Assembly (NCBI RefSeq): GCF_019801175.1
Contig: NZ_JAHVJR010000001.1
Location: forward strand, 620,001 to 684,000
DNA: 64,000 bases
From: Vannielia litorea
GTDB lineage: Bacteria; Pseudomonadota; Alphaproteobacteria; Rhodobacterales; Rhodobacteraceae
Direction of reading: 5' to 3'
Shown: in pieces, positions 16,436 through 23,967 of the stretch
Position numbering within the stretch: the first letter of the stretch is position 1
Layout: every line of letters begins with the position of its first letter
Made by a program: the position numbers and the translations under genes
Notes under the pieces: generated by a model
The model's database searches: none
What the model saw: the letters and a program-made list of their open reading frames with translations, nothing else
What the model was told of the DNA's origin: nothing

Positions 16436-17191
16436 ATGGCTTATGACATGACGACGACCCGCCGCCGCGCTCTGCACTGGATCAGGCAAAACGTGGAGCT
16501 GCGCACGCTGCTGGTGCTCGCCGTCGTGGTGGGCGGGGTCTGGGCCTTTGGCGAGTTGGCCGACGAGGTGATCGAGGGCGAGACCCGGAGCCTCGACGAG
16601 GCGCTCCTGCTGATGTTCCGCACGCCGGGCGATTTGACCGACCCGATCGGGCCGGGCTGGGTGGAGGTCATGGGCCGCGACCTGACGGCGCTGGGCGGGG
16701 CGCTGGTGCTGAGTATCTTCACCTTCGCGGTTGCCGGGTTTTTCGCCATTCGCCGGAGCTGGGGCACGGTGGTGTATCTGCTGGCCTCGGTGGGCGGGGG
16801 CATCGCGATTTCGCACAGCGCCAAGCTGCTGTTCGACCGACCACGCCCCGACCTCGTGCCGCATGGGGTGGAGGTGATCACCTCATCCTTCCCCTCGGGC
16901 CATTCGATGATGGCCGCCGTGACTTACCTGACGCTGGGCGTGCTGGTGGCGCGGGTGATGCTGGGGCGGGCGCTGAAGGTTTACATTCTTGCGCTGGCGG
17001 TGCTGATGACGGTGCTGGTGGGGGTGAGCCGGGTGTACCTTGGCGTTCACTGGCCGACAGATGTTCTGGCCGGATGGCTCGCGGGCGCGGCCTGGGCGAT
17101 GGCGTGCTTCCTTGGTGCGCGGTGGCTCTCGCGGCGGGGGGCGGTGGAGCCGGAGGCCCCGCCTGCACATGCGGGGCCGCCGGAAGGGTGA
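16436..17191 (+). CDS. PAP2-family membrane phosphatase
   Basis: The roughly 250-residue membrane protein carries the three PAP2 motifs: KLLFDRPRP, PSGHSMMAA and SRVYLGVHWPTDVLAG, with the catalytic histidine pair in the second and third. Such enzymes remove phosphate from lipids such as undecaprenyl pyrophosphate or phosphatidic acid, on the outer face of the inner membrane. Six helices are evident, with an N-terminal helix around VELRTLLVLAVVVGGVWAFG. The start is uncertain: ATGs at 16421, 16436 and 16448 are all in frame and none has a good ribosome site. It converges with the RcnB-like gene. Confidence 0.88.
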   Translation: MAYDMTTTRRRALHWIRQNVELRTLLVLAVVVGGVWAFGELADEVIEGETRSLDEALLLMFRTPGDLTDPIGPGWVEVMGRDLTALGGALVLSIFTFAVAGFFAIRRSWGTVVYLLASVGGGIAISHSAKLLFDRPRPDLVPHGVEVITSSFPSGHSMMAAVTYLTLGVLVARVMLGRALKVYILALAVLMTVLVGVSRVYLGVHWPTDVLAGWLAGAAWAMACFLGARWLSRRGAVEPEAPPAHAGPPEG

Positions 17192-17212
17192 GCGGCGCGG
17201 TCAGTTCAATGG

Positions 17213-17608
17213 TCAGTTCAGCAGCGCGCTGAGCAGGCCGAGAACGGCGACGGTTTGGAGCGTGTCGCTGTCGACCCGAACCACGCGGTTGTCGATTACC
17301 CGGTATTCCTGCCCGAGGGGCGGCTTTGGCAGGCGTTTGAGCTGGGCTGCAGTGGGGGCGTGGCCGCGTTTTGCAGTGTGGCGTTTGGCGGCGTGGCGGT
17401 CGTCCTTTTTGTCGGCGCGGGGATTGGCCTTTTGGCTGTTCTGGCGGGTGTCCTGCCGTGCATCCTGCCGCGCCTCGCCGCGCTGGGGCTGGCTGCAGGC
17501 GCCGCGCTGGCCCTCGGCGCAGGGCCGGGCCTCGGGCGCTGCAAAGGCGGCGGGGGCGGTGGCGATCGTGGTGACGACGATCAGGACAGTGGCGAGTGCT
17601 CGATTCAT
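17213..17608 (-). CDS. RcnB-like periplasmic protein
   Basis: The 131-residue protein has a signal peptide (MNRALATVLIVVTTIATAPAAFA, cleavage before APEARP), a long basic, low-complexity middle rich in Arg/Gln/Asp/Lys (residues about 30-85), and a conserved end LPKPPLGQEYRVIDNRVVRVDSDTLQTVAVLGLLSALLN. That ending matches the RcnB-like proteins of Rhodobacterales. RcnB in E. coli modulates nickel/cobalt export, but the metal role of this shorter protein is not shown. The start is placed at the signal peptide; the 92-codon upstream extension overlaps the metZ leader. Confidence 0.7.
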   Translation of the reverse strand: MNRALATVLIVVTTIATAPAAFAAPEARPCAEGQRGACSQPQRGEARQDARQDTRQNSQKANPRADKKDDRHAAKRHTAKRGHAPTAAQLKRLPKPPLGQEYRVIDNRVVRVDSDTLQTVAVLGLLSALLN

Positions 17609-17697
17609 CTGGGTCTCTCCCATGTTGGTTGCCAGCATGACACGAGGCAGGCCGCGCGATCCGTCGGCGGGGTGGCGGGAGTTTGCCGCAAAGGGGA

Positions 17698-17726
17698 TTG
17701 ACCGGGCGCCTGCGCAGGCGTAATCC
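17698..17726 (+). promoter_or_regulatory. Probable promoter of metZ leader
   Basis: TTGACC (17698-17703) and TAATCC (17721-17726) are separated by 17 bp, a good sigma70-type spacing. Transcription would start about 17733, immediately before the SAM-II aptamer. Confidence 0.55.
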
Positions 17727-17735
17727 ACCCTCACA

Positions 17736-17790
17736 AGTGGCGATTTGTTCACCGGATTGCGGGCCACTCTAAACACTTCCGCTAAAGAGG
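17736..17790 (+). ncRNA. SAM-II riboswitch aptamer
   Basis: The sequence fits the SAM-II (metA) consensus of alphaproteobacteria: P1 arms GTGG (17737-17740) and CCAC (17764-17767), the CGATTTG junction, ACCGGATTGCGGG loop, then CTAAAC and GCTAAAG (17781-17787) which complete the H-type pseudoknot. S-adenosylmethionine binding should lower expression of the downstream gene. It lies 69 bp ahead of metZ, a methionine biosynthesis gene, exactly where this riboswitch class is expected. Confidence 0.9.
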
Positions 17791-17803
17791 TCAGGCAGGG
17801 GAG

Positions 17804-17840
17804 AGTCCTCACGGCTTGGCAGCGGTGAGGGCTTTTTGTT
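17804..17840 (+). terminator. Intrinsic terminator (attenuator) in metZ leader
   Basis: AGTCCTCAC (17804-17812) pairs with GTGAGGGCT (17825-17833, one G-U pair) and is followed by TTTTTGTTT. It stands between the SAM-II aptamer and the metZ ribosome site, so it can act as the riboswitch's transcription-stop switch. Confidence 0.8.
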
Positions 17841-17858
17841 TGGCGAAGGAGGCCAACC

Positions 17859-19037
17859 ATGTCTGAACGGAAGACACGCACCAAGCTGGTTCATGGTGGC
17901 ACGCGGCGCTCGCAGTATGGCGAGGTCAGCGAGGCGATTTTTCTGACCCAAGGGTTTGTTTACGAAAGCGCGGCGCAGGCCGAGGGGCGGTTCGAGGCGC
18001 TGGGCGAAGATGAGTTCATCTACGCCCGCTACGGCAACCCGACGGTGCGGATGTTCGAGGAGCGGATCGCGCTGCTGGAAGGCGCGGAGGATGCCTTTGC
18101 CACGGCCTCCGGCATGGCGGCGGTGAATGCCGCGCTGGTCGCGCCGCTGAAGGCCGGGGACCATGTGGTGAGCTCCCGCGCGCTCTTTGGCTCCTGCGAA
18201 TACATCCTCAGCGAGGTGCTGGCCCGCTTTGGTGTGGAGGTCGAGTTCGTTGACGGCACCGACCTCAGCGCGTGGAAGGCGGCGATCCGGCCCGATACCA
18301 AGCTGGTGTTTTTCGAGGCGCTCTCGAACCCGACGCTGGAAGTGATTGATATCAAAGGTGTCTCCGAGTTGGCCCATGCGGTGGGCGCGCTGGTGGTGGT
18401 GGACAATGTCTTTGCCACGCCGGTCTTCCAGCGGTCGCTGGAGCTGGGGGCGGATGTGATCGTCTACTCGGCCACCAAGCATATCGACGGGCAGGGCCGG
18501 GTGCTGGGCGGCGTGGTGCTGGGCACGCAGGAGTTCATCCGCAAGACGCTGGAGCCCTACCTCAAGCACACCGGCGGGGCGATGAGCCCGTTCAACGCAT
18601 GGGTGCTGCTGAAGGGGCTGGAAACGCTCGATCTGCGGTGCCGGGCGCAGGCGGAGAATGCCGAGAAGGTCGCCAAGGCGCTGGTTGGCCACGAGAAGGT
18701 GCAGGCGGTGCTCTACCCCGGCCTGCCGGACCACCCGCAGCACAACATCGCGCTGGCGCAGATGGAGAAGCCGGGCACTGTGGTGAGCTTCGAGATCAAG
18801 GGCGGCAAGGAGGCGGCCTTCCGCTTTCTGGATGCGCTGGAGATCGCGGTGATCTCCAACAATCTGGGGGATGCGAAGAGCATCATCACCCATCCGGCGA
18901 CCACCACCCACCAGCGGCTCTCGGACGAGAAGAAGGTGGCGCTGGGGATCAGCCCCGGGCTGGTGCGGCTGAGCCTTGGCATCGAGGATGGTGACGATCT
19001 GGTGGCGGATGTGATGCAGGCGCTGGAGATGGCCTGA
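17859..19037 (+). CDS. metZ: O-succinylhomoserine sulfhydrylase
   Basis: The 392-residue PLP enzyme of the Cys/Met metabolism family makes homocysteine from O-succinylhomoserine and sulfide. The PLP lysine is K207 in SATKHIDGQGR; other family segments are YARYGNPTVRMFEERIALLEGAEDAFATASGMAA and the cofactor aspartate region VVVDNVFATPVFQ. The GQGRVLGG pattern and SAM-II control favour MetZ over cystathionine gamma-synthase. AGGAGG lies 6 bp before the ATG. Expression is expected to fall when S-adenosylmethionine is plentiful. Confidence 0.95.
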   Translation: MSERKTRTKLVHGGTRRSQYGEVSEAIFLTQGFVYESAAQAEGRFEALGEDEFIYARYGNPTVRMFEERIALLEGAEDAFATASGMAAVNAALVAPLKAGDHVVSSRALFGSCEYILSEVLARFGVEVEFVDGTDLSAWKAAIRPDTKLVFFEALSNPTLEVIDIKGVSELAHAVGALVVVDNVFATPVFQRSLELGADVIVYSATKHIDGQGRVLGGVVLGTQEFIRKTLEPYLKHTGGAMSPFNAWVLLKGLETLDLRCRAQAENAEKVAKALVGHEKVQAVLYPGLPDHPQHNIALAQMEKPGTVVSFEIKGGKEAAFRFLDALEIAVISNNLGDAKSIITHPATTTHQRLSDEKKVALGISPGLVRLSLGIEDGDDLVADVMQALEMA

Positions 19038-19082
19038 CAGGCCTGTCGACACGCGTTTTCACTGCATCAGAGGAGAGGGCCG

Positions 19083-19286
19083 ATGACCGCCCGTATTCCC
19101 GCCCCCGATTTCCGCCACCTGTCTCTCTGGCCCGCGACTGGAGCGCGGTATGGCGAGTTGTCGTTCAGTAGCCCCGCGCGACGCGTCAAGGACGAGCTCC
19201 CCGCTGGTTCTTTGCACGCCGAAACGCCCGATATTCATCGCGCGGAAGCGGACCGGGCGAACGGGGCGCACCGACACAGGGCGTGA
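19083..19286 (+). pseudogene. Possible truncated gene remnant after metZ
   Basis: A 67-codon frame begins at an ATG with a strong ribosome site (GAGGAGAGGG) 45 bp after metZ. Its first 17 or so codons (MTARIPAPDFRHLSLWP) show the G/C third-position bias of real genes here, but the bias fades afterwards, and the frame runs into the 3' end of the antisense gene at 19186. This looks like the 5' end of a gene cut off by an insertion or deletion. The family is not recognised; it could instead be a genuine small protein. Confidence 0.3.
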
Positions 19287-19794
19287 AATAGCTCAACGCG
19301 AGCCGCGCCCTCGCCTTGATCGGTGAGGCATGTGATTGAGCAAGTTCTGCAACCTCGGCGTAGAGCGACCCGTCCTCAATTCGGGGAATCATGCGGCAGA
19401 TGTCGCGGAAGTTGCGAAGCCCCCGGGTGCGGATGCGTTTGAGAAGCAGTGCTCTCAGTGCGCTTTCTTCTGCTGCACTCAGCTCGGCGCGCTTCAGCCG
19501 CCGAAGAATGCGTTCCAGGTGGTAGCCAGAGCGGAAGAAGTAGGGATCGGTCTCGATATAATCGAGCATAAAGGCGCGCAACTCGGGATCCGGCGCAGTG
19601 CTTGAGGGGATATGGCATCGGTCGATCAGGTCGTCGATCGGAGAGTTGTGGTTATTCCAGCGGTCCACGGCCTCGTTCCATGCCGCGTATCCCTCGGGAG
19701 AGGTATCGCGCGCTTCCATGCTGTCGTTTATCGCCTGCGTCAGGGCGTTGGTCTCACGTTCGAGGCGGTCGATATCGTTATGGAATGTGCCCAT
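19186..19794 (-). CDS. Hypothetical protein of atypical composition
   Basis: The 202-residue soluble protein is not recognised. It is largely helical, opening with a possible coiled coil (FHNDIDRLERETNALTQAINDSMEARD), and continues with Leu/Arg-rich helices (LERILRRLKRAELSAAEESALRALLLKRIRTRG). There is no signal peptide or membrane segment. Codon choice is more A/T-tolerant than in the neighbours (for example the stretch around 19540-19600), which suggests recent arrival. It sits in opposite orientation between metZ and folE2, next to an apparently truncated frame. Confidence 0.6.
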   Translation of the reverse strand: MGTFHNDIDRLERETNALTQAINDSMEARDTSPEGYAAWNEAVDRWNNHNSPIDDLIDRCHIPSSTAPDPELRAFMLDYIETDPYFFRSGYHLERILRRLKRAELSAAEESALRALLLKRIRTRGLRNFRDICRMIPRIEDGSLYAEVAELAQSHASPIKARARLALSYFTPCVGAPRSPGPLPRDEYRAFRRAKNQRGARP

Positions 19795-19975
19795 GCCGGG
19801 CAGCTTACTCTGAGGAACTTATCGAGCAAGGCGCAAGGTCGCGGCCTTTCATGGGCCGAAACTGGCCGCAGATTGCCCTCAAGCGTCGCCGCAGACACAA
19901 GGATAACTTGCAAGGCGGGGTATTTGCCCCATATGCAGGCCATGGCCCGCACCCGGTTGAAAGGGGGAAATTGCC

Positions 19976-21073
19976 ATGAATATCCATGCTGCCACGCTGG
20001 ACGAGACCACCGAGGAAGAGGCGCGCGCTGCGCTGGAGAAGCTGCGGCGCTGGGCCGAGAAGGCCACGCCGGAGGAGGTTGCGGCGCTCGATCCGGCGAT
20101 CTCGCGGCTTTTGCCCGACGCACCCTTGCCGAATTACCCCGCGCTGGCGCGGGCCTATCCCGAAGAGTTCACGGTGGACGAGGCCTACAAGGCCGGGTTG
20201 CCGGATTTGCAGAACGGGCCGTCCTCGCTCATTCGCGGGGCGCGGCAGCATATCGAGCATGTGGGCATCAGCAATTTCCGCCTGCCGATCCGCTTTCATA
20301 CCCGCGATGGCGGGGGGATCACGCTTGAGACTTCGGTCACCGGCACGGTGAGCCTTGAGGCGGAGAAGAAGGGCATCAACATGTCCCGCATCATGCGGAC
20401 CTTCTATGCGCAGGCGGAGAAGGAGTTCTCGCTCGATGTGATCTCGGAGACGCTGGAGGCCTACAAGGGCGATCTGGAGAGCTTTGATGCGCGGATCCAG
20501 ATGCGGTTTTCGTTTCCGATGAAGGTGGGCAGCCTGCGGAGCGGGCTGGAGGGCTACCAGTATTACGACATCGCGATGGAGGTGGTCGACGCGGGCGGGC
20601 GGCGCAAGAAGCTGATGCATCTGGATTATGTCTATTCGAGCACCTGCCCGTGCTCGCTGGAGCTATCGGAACACGCACGGCGGGCGCGGGGGCAGCTGGC
20701 GACGCCGCATTCGCAGCGCTCGGTGGCGCGGGTCAGCGTGGAGTGCCTGCCGGGCGCGCGGCTGTGGTTTGAGGACTTGGTGGAGCTGTGCCGCAAGGCG
20801 GTGCCCACGGAGACGCAGGTGATGGTGAAGCGCGAAGACGAGCAGGCCTTTGCGGAGTTGAACGCGGCCAATCCGATTTTCGTGGAGGATGCGGCGCGGT
20901 CGTTTTGCGAGGCGTTGCAGGCGGAGCCTCGAGTGGGGGATTTCCGGGTGGTGGCGAGCCATCAGGAGAGCCTGCATTCCCACGATGCGGTGGCGGTGCT
21001 GACGGAAGGCGAGACCTTCGCGGCGCAGAGCCTTGATCCGAAGTTGTTCACGACATTGGTGCACGGCGGGTAG
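19976..21073 (+). CDS. folE2: GTP cyclohydrolase FolE2 (type IB)
   Basis: The 365-residue enzyme converts GTP to 7,8-dihydroneopterin triphosphate, the first step of folate synthesis, using a metal more flexible than the zinc of FolE. Family segments are DLPNAPL-like DLQNGPSSLIRGARQHIEHVGISNFRLPI, MSRIMRTFY, and YSSTCPCSLELSEHARRARGQLATPHSQRSVARVSVE, which holds the metal-binding cysteine, plus the C-terminal HSHDAVA. AAAGGGGG precedes the ATG. Length is close to the family norm with a longer N-terminal helix (residues 8-50). folB and folP are elsewhere in the window (35.5-37.3 kb). Confidence 0.95.
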   Translation: MNIHAATLDETTEEEARAALEKLRRWAEKATPEEVAALDPAISRLLPDAPLPNYPALARAYPEEFTVDEAYKAGLPDLQNGPSSLIRGARQHIEHVGISNFRLPIRFHTRDGGGITLETSVTGTVSLEAEKKGINMSRIMRTFYAQAEKEFSLDVISETLEAYKGDLESFDARIQMRFSFPMKVGSLRSGLEGYQYYDIAMEVVDAGGRRKKLMHLDYVYSSTCPCSLELSEHARRARGQLATPHSQRSVARVSVECLPGARLWFEDLVELCRKAVPTETQVMVKREDEQAFAELNAANPIFVEDAARSFCEALQAEPRVGDFRVVASHQESLHSHDAVAVLTEGETFAAQSLDPKLFTTLVHGG

Positions 21074-21116
21074 TGCGGTTTGGGTTGCGCGCCCTGCACG
21101 GAGTCAAGCCGAAGGC

Positions 21117-21255
21117 GCCGTGCAGCGCCGACCCGCCCCCCGGGGCGGCGCTTTTGCGAAGTTAGGACTGACCTCAGAGGTTGAATTACCACGGCACGAT
21201 AAAGTGCTATGCACAGCCGTTGCGAGCGCCACCCCGCGGGTCAGCGCTGCACGGC
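21117..21255. repeat. 139-bp inverted-repeat element, copy 3
   Basis: Arms at 21117-21136 and 21236-21255 pair with one mismatch; the left arm is identical to that of copy 2. The interior shares CCCCCGGGGCGGCGCTT and GCAC-GATAAA-GTGC (21194-21207), where one loop base differs from copy 1. It lies between the converging folE2 and GNAT genes. A flanking segment CTGCACGGAGTCAAG (21094-21108) is also present in near-identical form beside copy 2. Confidence 0.8.
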
Positions 21256-21297
21256 TTGCGTGTGCTCTACGAGAGGAGATTCGGGGCAAGCCCCGGC

Positions 21298-21798
21298 TTA
21301 CAGTCGCTTCGACATCCGGGCGAGATGGTGGGTTACCTCGCCCACCGTGTAGCTGCCGGTGTGGCCTGTTGCGGTGAAGCCCTCACGCTCCCAGAAGGCG
21401 CGGCCGCGTGGGTTGGCCTTAAGCACCGCGAGGGTGAGGGCGGGGCTGCGGGCGGCGCGGGCGCGGGCTTCGACCTCGGCGAGGAAGGCGCGGCCGTGGC
21501 CTGCCGAGCGGGCCCAGGGGCCGAGCAGCATGAGGCCGAGGTAGGCGTCGCCCGGCTCTGGGAAGCCGAAGGAGAGTTCGGCGAGGCCGGAGAGGCGGGG
21601 GCCGAGAAAGAGACCGAGGTGCTGGGCGTCCGCCGGGTCGCAGCCGGGCGGGCCGTCGGTGAAGAAGGCGCGGGCCTTAGCGGGGCCGGGAGCCTCGCCG
21701 TCGGCCATCAGGAAGTAATCGGGGGCCTCCGCATAGAAGGCGGTGATGGCGGCGAGGTCGCGCTCGGGGGTGAGCGGGCGGATGGTCCGGGCGGTCAT
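21298..21798 (-). CDS. GNAT family N-acetyltransferase
   Basis: The 166-residue protein has the GNAT fold order: a first helix region RDLAAITAFYAEAPDYF, the strand segment GLAELSFGFPEPGDAYLGLMLLGPWARSAGHGRAFLAEVEARAR (acetyl-CoA pyrophosphate loop R-S-A-G-H-G), and VLKANPRGRAFWEREGFTATG, a typical motif B end. The acceptor substrate is unknown. Its start overlaps the stop of the desaturase gene (ATGA), so it is translated from the same message. Confidence 0.88.
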   Translation of the reverse strand: MTARTIRPLTPERDLAAITAFYAEAPDYFLMADGEAPGPAKARAFFTDGPPGCDPADAQHLGLFLGPRLSGLAELSFGFPEPGDAYLGLMLLGPWARSAGHGRAFLAEVEARARAARSPALTLAVLKANPRGRAFWEREGFTATGHTGSYTVGEVTHHLARMSKRL

Positions 21799-22703
21799 TC
21801 GGCGGGAGCGAGGCGGGTGAGGCCGTCGCGCGGGGCTTCGCTGTCGGGGAGTTTCACCTCAGTGGCGAGGCCGAGGATTTCGAGTGTGCGGATGAACCAG
21901 AAGCCGGGGTCGAGCTGGCCGCGCTCGACGCCGAGGCGGGCGGAATGGGGGAAGGCGTGGTGGTTGCCGTGCCAGTTTTCGCCGAAGGTGACGAGCGACC
22001 AGCCGGGGAGGTTGTAGCCCTGCACCGGCAGGCCCGCGATGTGCCAGCCTTGATGGCCGGAGCTGTGACAGAAGTGGCCGACCATCCAGTGCATGGTGAG
22101 CGAGACCCAGACGCGCAGGCAGATGCCCCAGAGCACCCATTCCCAGCCGCCGAGGAGCCAGAGGGCAAGGGCAAGCGGGAGTTGCTGGGCCATCCATGTT
22201 CGTTCGGTGAAGCGATAGAACGGGTCGCGGGCGACTTGCGGTTCGATCACGAGGCGGGGCGGGTGGGCGAGCTGGTAGCGGCACATGAGATGCCAATACG
22301 CGTCGCGGAAGAAGCCTGCGCCGTGCGAGGGGTGGGGCGGGCAGCGGTCTTGCCGCTGGTGCCAATCGCGCATGTCATGGGCGCGGATCATGCCCATCGG
22401 CCCGGCCATGCCGACGAGGGTGCCGAGCCAGACCAGGAGCCGCTCCAGCCAGAGCGGCGTGGTGAAGCTGCGGTGGATCAGCAGGCGGTGCATGCCCACG
22501 GAATGCCCGGCGCAGATGGTGACGGCGGTGAGGAAGAGAAAGGCGATGAGGCCACCCCATGAGGGGAAGAGGATGAGCGCGGCGAGACCGCCCAGACCGT
22601 GCCCGGCCCACCAGAGCGCCCGGAGCGGCTCGAACACCACGCGGCCCGCCATGCCATCGCAGCTCGGCCCGGCCTTCACCCGCTCTGTATCGACCAGTTT
22701 CAA
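21795..22703 (-). CDS. Fatty acid (acyl-CoA delta-9-type) desaturase
   Basis: The 302-residue membrane enzyme belongs to the OLE1/DesC-like desaturases that insert a double bond into long acyl chains using a di-iron centre. The histidine boxes are HRLLIH (72-77), HDMRDWH (109-115) and NWHGNHHAFPH (243-253), with H-rich GHFCHSSGHQGWH between. Hydrophobic helices lie around residues 30-65 and 175-205. The order desaturase then GNAT with overlapping stop and start implies an operon. It is divergent from purU. Confidence 0.92.
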   Translation of the reverse strand: MKLVDTERVKAGPSCDGMAGRVVFEPLRALWWAGHGLGGLAALILFPSWGGLIAFLFLTAVTICAGHSVGMHRLLIHRSFTTPLWLERLLVWLGTLVGMAGPMGMIRAHDMRDWHQRQDRCPPHPSHGAGFFRDAYWHLMCRYQLAHPPRLVIEPQVARDPFYRFTERTWMAQQLPLALALWLLGGWEWVLWGICLRVWVSLTMHWMVGHFCHSSGHQGWHIAGLPVQGYNLPGWSLVTFGENWHGNHHAFPHSARLGVERGQLDPGFWFIRTLEILGLATEVKLPDSEAPRDGLTRLAPAE

Positions 22704-22863
22704 CCCACTCTCCGCACCCGCTGTGACCTATCGGAACATAAAGCGTCGTATTGGAGCAATCGGATTGTGCCGGAAGCCATAACGTCGGCCTCAACCCGGA
22801 TTGACGCGCTTGCGCGCGCGGTTACTCCGGGGCCTCAGACATTGACCCCCGCAAGGACGCCAC

Positions 22864-23748
22864 ATGAGCACCTATACCCTGACCGTGACCTGCCCCTCGA
22901 CCCGTGGAATCGTGGCGGCGATCTCGGGTTTTCTGGCCGAGAAAGGCTGCAACATCACCGACTCCGCCCAGTTCGACGATCCGGGGACCGGCAACTTCTT
23001 CATGCGGACGAGCTTCAACTCGGAGGAAGGTGTGCCGCTGGAGGCGCTGCGCGAGGCTTTCGGCGCGGTGGCGGAGCCCTTCAGCATGGAGTGGGCGATC
23101 CATGACGATGCGCAGAAGATGAAGGTGATCATCATGGTTAGCCGTTTCGGGCACTGCCTGAACGACCTGCTCTACCGCTGGCGGATCGGCGCGTTGCCAG
23201 TGGAGATCGTGGCGGTGATATCCAACCACCTCGATTACCAGAAGGTGGTGGTGAACCATGATATCCCGTTCCACCACATCAAGGTGACGAAGGAGAACAA
23301 GCCGCAGGCCGAGCAGCGGATCATGGATGTGGTGGAGGAGACCGGGGCGGAGCTGATCGTGCTGGCGCGCTACATGCAGGTGCTGAGCGATGCGATGTGC
23401 ACCAAGATGGCGGGGCGGATCATCAACATCCACCACTCGTTCCTGCCGAGCTTCAAAGGGGCGAACCCCTACAAGCAGGCCTTCGAGCGCGGGGTGAAGC
23501 TGATTGGCGCGACGGCGCATTTTGTGACCGCCGATCTGGATGAGGGGCCGATCATCGAGCAGGACACGGTGCGGGTGACCCACGCGCAGAGCGGGGAGGA
23601 CTATGTGAGCCTTGGCCGCGATGTGGAGGCGCAGGTGTTTGCCCGGGCGATCCATGCGTTCATTCACCACCGGGTGCTGATGAACGGGACGAAGACGGTA
23701 GTGTTCCCGGCCTCGCCCGGGGGGTATCGCTCGGAGCGGATGGGGTAA
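22864..23748 (+). CDS. purU: Formyltetrahydrofolate deformylase
   Basis: The 294-residue enzyme hydrolyses 10-formyltetrahydrofolate to formate and tetrahydrofolate, balancing one-carbon pools. An N-terminal ACT domain (YTLTVTCPSTRGIVAAISGFLAEKGCNITDSAQFDD) probably senses glycine or methionine as in E. coli PurU. The catalytic formyltransferase-like half has MKVIIMVSRFGHCLNDLLYRW, VARYMQ-type LARYMQVLSD, INIHHSFLPSFKGANPY and the catalytic aspartate in ATAHFVTADLDEGPIIEQD. Length matches the family. Confidence 0.96.
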   Translation: MSTYTLTVTCPSTRGIVAAISGFLAEKGCNITDSAQFDDPGTGNFFMRTSFNSEEGVPLEALREAFGAVAEPFSMEWAIHDDAQKMKVIIMVSRFGHCLNDLLYRWRIGALPVEIVAVISNHLDYQKVVVNHDIPFHHIKVTKENKPQAEQRIMDVVEETGAELIVLARYMQVLSDAMCTKMAGRIINIHHSFLPSFKGANPYKQAFERGVKLIGATAHFVTADLDEGPIIEQDTVRVTHAQSGEDYVSLGRDVEAQVFARAIHAFIHHRVLMNGTKTVVFPASPGGYRSERMG

Positions 23749-23828
23749 GGCGCGGGGCCTGTCCGTACTCAAGACGGCTTGGCGGGGCGCTGGTGCCTTG
23801 GTGCCTGAGTGCAATGGCTGAGGTCGGA

Positions 23829-23846
23829 GTGGGGGCCAGCCCCCAC
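23829..23846 (+). terminator. Hairpin after purU, part of a repeat
   Basis: GTGGGGGC (23829-23836) and GCCCCCAC (23839-23846) form a strong stem 80 bp past the purU stop. It is followed by ACCCCCGGAGATATTTGAAGC. The same hairpin and tail occur inverted at 50961-50996. There is no T-run, so termination is inferred. Confidence 0.5.
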
Positions 23847-23856
23847 ACCCCCGGAG

Positions 23857-23876
23857 ATATTTGAAGCAAAAAAATG
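23857..23876 (+). repeat. ATATTTGGAGCAAGAAAATG repeat, variant C
   Basis: ATATTTGAAGCAAAAAAATG differs from copies A and B at two positions. It follows directly on the purU-end hairpin, linking the hairpin module to the ATATTT module. Confidence 0.6.
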
Positions 23877-23930
23877 GGGCGGGGCGGCGCGTTAACCTTG
23901 ATTTGGGGTGAACGGGCGGCGGCGGGGTGC

Positions 23931-23959
23931 TTGACAGTCTCGGGCCCTCACGCCAACCG
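23931..23959 (+). promoter_or_regulatory. Possible promoter of trkH
   Basis: A perfect TTGACA (23931-23936) lies 17 bp from CAACCG, a weak -10. The trkH ATG is only 9 bp further on, implying a very short leader if this promoter is used. Confidence 0.3.
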
Positions 23960-23967
23960 TTCCCCCC

